NCBI RefSeq assembly: GCF_039555335.1
Contig: NC_092628.1
Location: 73,410,713-73,474,712, forward strand
DNA from: Amphiura filiformis
Lineage: Eukaryota; Echinodermata; Ophiuroidea; Amphilepidida; Amphiuridae
Direction: 5' to 3'
Length of the DNA: 64,000 nucleotides
A program made the translations under genes and the position numbers. Positions 61,860 through 64,000 of this stretch are shown here, one piece after another (within the stretch, counting starts at the first letter, position 1; each line of letters opens with the position of its first letter). The notes beneath the pieces were generated by a model. That model did not search any database, was not told the origin of the DNA, and saw nothing but the letters and a program-made list of their open reading frames with translations.

Positions 61860-62338
61860 TGTTGGTGGGTTTGTAAGACGTTGCGATCCCAAATGACTTC
61901 AGAGTAAAGATGGAACACCGTTGCGACCCATCGTGGACTTTACAGGCTCAATCGGATATAACGTGGCCAAGTCCTTAGCTGATATTTTGAGCCCCATTGT
62001 TGGCTAATCCGAGCACCACGTTCTGAATTCGAAAAGTCTTGCGGAAGACCTTAAAGACATTGTCCTTACAGAAGATGAGATCCTCAATTCCCATGATGTG
62101 GTGGCACTGTTTACTAGTACCCCCGTCGATCTTCAATGATCTTACTCTTCATGTTCTTCGTGAAAAACTAAACGAAGACAAAGACCTCAAAAACAGAACA
62201 CTCCTCAACATTAATGACATCATCGAACTTACCAAATTTTGTCTTGCCACGGTTGCCTACTTCAGCTACTCAGGTGATATTTACCGCCAACGGTTCGGCA
62301 TGGCGATGGGTAGCCCTCTCAGCCCCCTTGCGTGTAAT
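61860..62338 (+). mobile_element. Penelope-like reverse-transcriptase fragment
   Basis: Pieces of a Penelope-like RT are visible: RPIVDFTGSIGYNVAKSLAD, then EILNSHDVVALFTS, then YFSYSGDIYRQRFGMAMGSP followed by LSPLACNI. The fragment has more than one frame interruption and lacks both the N-terminus and the GIY-YIG endonuclease. It stops abruptly at 62338, where a different LINE begins. Confidence 0.7.
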
Positions 62339-62342
62339 ATTA

Positions 62343-64000
62343 TAATATATGGATATTCGATCTATAGAAAGGATAGAAATGTAAATGGAGGAGGTGTCTT
62401 CCTAGCCACTAAAGATAATCTGATATCAACTGACATGCCTGAAATGGACGCAAACTGTGAAATTGTGTGGGCTAGTCTTCAATTTTCAAACTCCAAACCA
62501 CTCTTCTTAGCCAGTTATTATGGCCCCCAAGTTAATAATAAAAGTAAGGCGCTGGATGAACTGACAAACTCTCTTAGCACAATGCTTTCCAAACATAAGT
62601 CAAGATTCCCAAATGTCATCATTGGAGGATTTTAATTACCCAGACATTGACTGGGACACATGGTCATCAACAAACCCCAAAACAGCTGGTGTTCATAGAA
62701 GTTTTCTAAATTTCTTATTAGAAAACTCGCTTGCCCAGTTGGTGACGAAAGTTACCCGTCCTGTGTCAAATAGCATCCTTGACCTGATTGTTACCACAAA
62801 CTCACAAATTATTAGTGATGTCGAAGTTAGTCCTGGTATCTCTGACCATAGCATCGTAACCTTTAACATAAATCTCAAACCCAAACAGCAATCCAAACCA
62901 CCCAGGAAAATCTACAATTTCCTCAGGGCTGATGTTGAAAACTTGAAACAAAATGTTAAAGAACACACACAGGAGTTCCTAGCCTCTGCCCCTCAAAATA
63001 ACAGTGTGGACACAAACTGGGAAAAAATTAGAGACAATCTAACTGAAGCAATGAATGCTCACGTTCCCTCAAAAATGAGCAGTGGGAAAAGACATCTTCC
63101 CTGGGTAACACCTGACATAAAACGCCAAATGAGAAAGAGGGATAAGCTACACTGTCGTGCCAGGAAGCAACAAAACAGCACTTCCTGGAAGCTTTTCCGC
63201 CAGTACAGAAACAAAGTTGCATCAACAGTCCATAGTGCCCATGAGGATTATGTTAACAATGTAGTTGGTAACAGCCTGTCTGAGAGTCCCAAAAAATTCT
63301 GGTCGTACGTCAAAATGATGCGTACAGAAAACCTTGGCATTCCAACCCTGAGGACAACAACCAAACTCTGCACCACTGACCAAGATAAGGCAACTGCACT
63401 CAACTCACATTTTCAATCTGTGTTCACCCAAGAGACTGATACATGTAGTATACCGCAAAAAGGTATTTCACCATATCCATCTATTTCGGAGCTCATAATT
63501 GGAGTTGAAGGCGTTGAAAAGCAGTTATCATCTTTAAACCCAACAAAAGCATGTGGCCCAGATGAGATACCACCCAGACTCCTCAAGACAGTTGCACCTG
63601 AACTTGCACCGGCACTTTGCTTTCTCTTCCAACAATCATATGACACTGGCGTAGTTCCATCTCAATGGAAACAAGCACTTGTTACAGGTATATTCAAAAA
63701 GGTCAAAATCAGATCCTGCGAATTATCGCCCGATTTCACTTACAAGTTTGTGTTGTAAAGTTATGGAGCATGTGGTTTTAAGTCACCTAGCCAGACATCT
63801 GAACAGCAACAGTATCCTACTGGACTCACAGCATGGGTTCCGCGAAAAACTGTCTACCGTGACACAGTTGATCACATCCTGTCACGACTGGGCTCGCACC
63901 CTTCAACAACGTGGGCAAGTTGATGTTATCCTCCTAGATTTCAGCAAGGCATTTGACAAAGTACCCCATCTGCGCCTGTCTGCCAAGCTGGAATTCTACG
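62343..64000 (+). mobile_element. CR1/Jockey-type LINE, 5'-truncated, continues beyond the window
   Basis: It starts inside the AP endonuclease (YSIYRKDRNVNGGGVFLATK), continues with DFNYPDIDWDTW and ISDHSIVTFNI, then a linker, then the reverse transcriptase (LNPTKACGPDEIPPRLLK, WKQALVTGIFKK, NYRPISLTSLCCKVMEH, VDVILLDFSKAFDKVPH). Two frameshifts are seen, near 62630 (before DFNYPDI) and near 63700 (before the NYRPIS motif). The YADD region and 3' end lie outside. Clade between CR1, L2 and Jockey not settled. Confidence 0.85.

Overview
The window is eukaryotic nuclear DNA. It has intron-rich genes with GT/AG junctions and a dense load of non-LTR retrotransposons, Tc1-like DNA transposons, SINEs and foldback MITEs. 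A large SRCR receptor, a ROCO/Death-domain protein and frequent TAGGCCTA palindromes fit a marine deuterostome invertebrate, possibly an echinoderm or other ambulacrarian. That placement is an inference. Two host genes can be reconstructed exon by exon, both on the minus strand. In each, every splice phase matches and the summed exon length is a multiple of three.

Gene 1 (about 27.7 kb down to 8.9 kb, 21 coding exons, 1097 codons) encodes an unusual fusion: a Cdc42-like Rho GTPase domain, a Roc GTPase domain, a COR domain and a C-terminal Death domain. One 142-bp exon (18748-18889) holds the last helix of the Cdc42 fold and the linker into Roc, so the fusion does not rest on joining distant exons alone. 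The Cdc42 part is degenerate: its P-loop carries about 12 extra residues, and the G4 and G5 motifs are altered. The terminal Death exon lies in a 2.78-kb unit present three times in tandem (1722-10055), giving three identical Death exons downstream of one complete penultimate exon. Its introns hold a nearly intact RTE-like LINE and several MITEs.

27.7-43.6 kb has no recognisable host gene. It is a bed of mobile-element remains: a 1-kb element with matching ends, a 481-bp tandem duplication with a MITE inserted in the second copy, hAT-type MITEs with 8-bp target duplications, a broken Tc1 transposon with a MITE inside it, and a 3.2-kb foldback element whose long arms are built from short ACGTCGAG-type repeats.

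Gene 2 (59256 down to 43628, 17 coding exons, 926 codons) is a type I membrane receptor: signal peptide, six group-A SRCR domains each split over two exons, a Thr-rich stalk, one membrane span, and a 190-residue tail with repeated YAYA(E/Q)TPG motifs plus NPAY and YTYI. Its introns hold a 146-bp-period repeat carrying six DR1 nuclear-receptor-type sites, two copies of one 0.4-kb MITE, a tRNA-derived SINE and other foldback elements.

59.6-64 kb is an AAT-microsatellite/foldback composite, followed by a Penelope-like reverse-transcriptase fragment joined directly to a CR1/Jockey-type LINE that runs off the window. The two host genes share a plausible theme of surface recognition and Death-domain signalling in innate immunity, but nothing in the sequence links them functionally.
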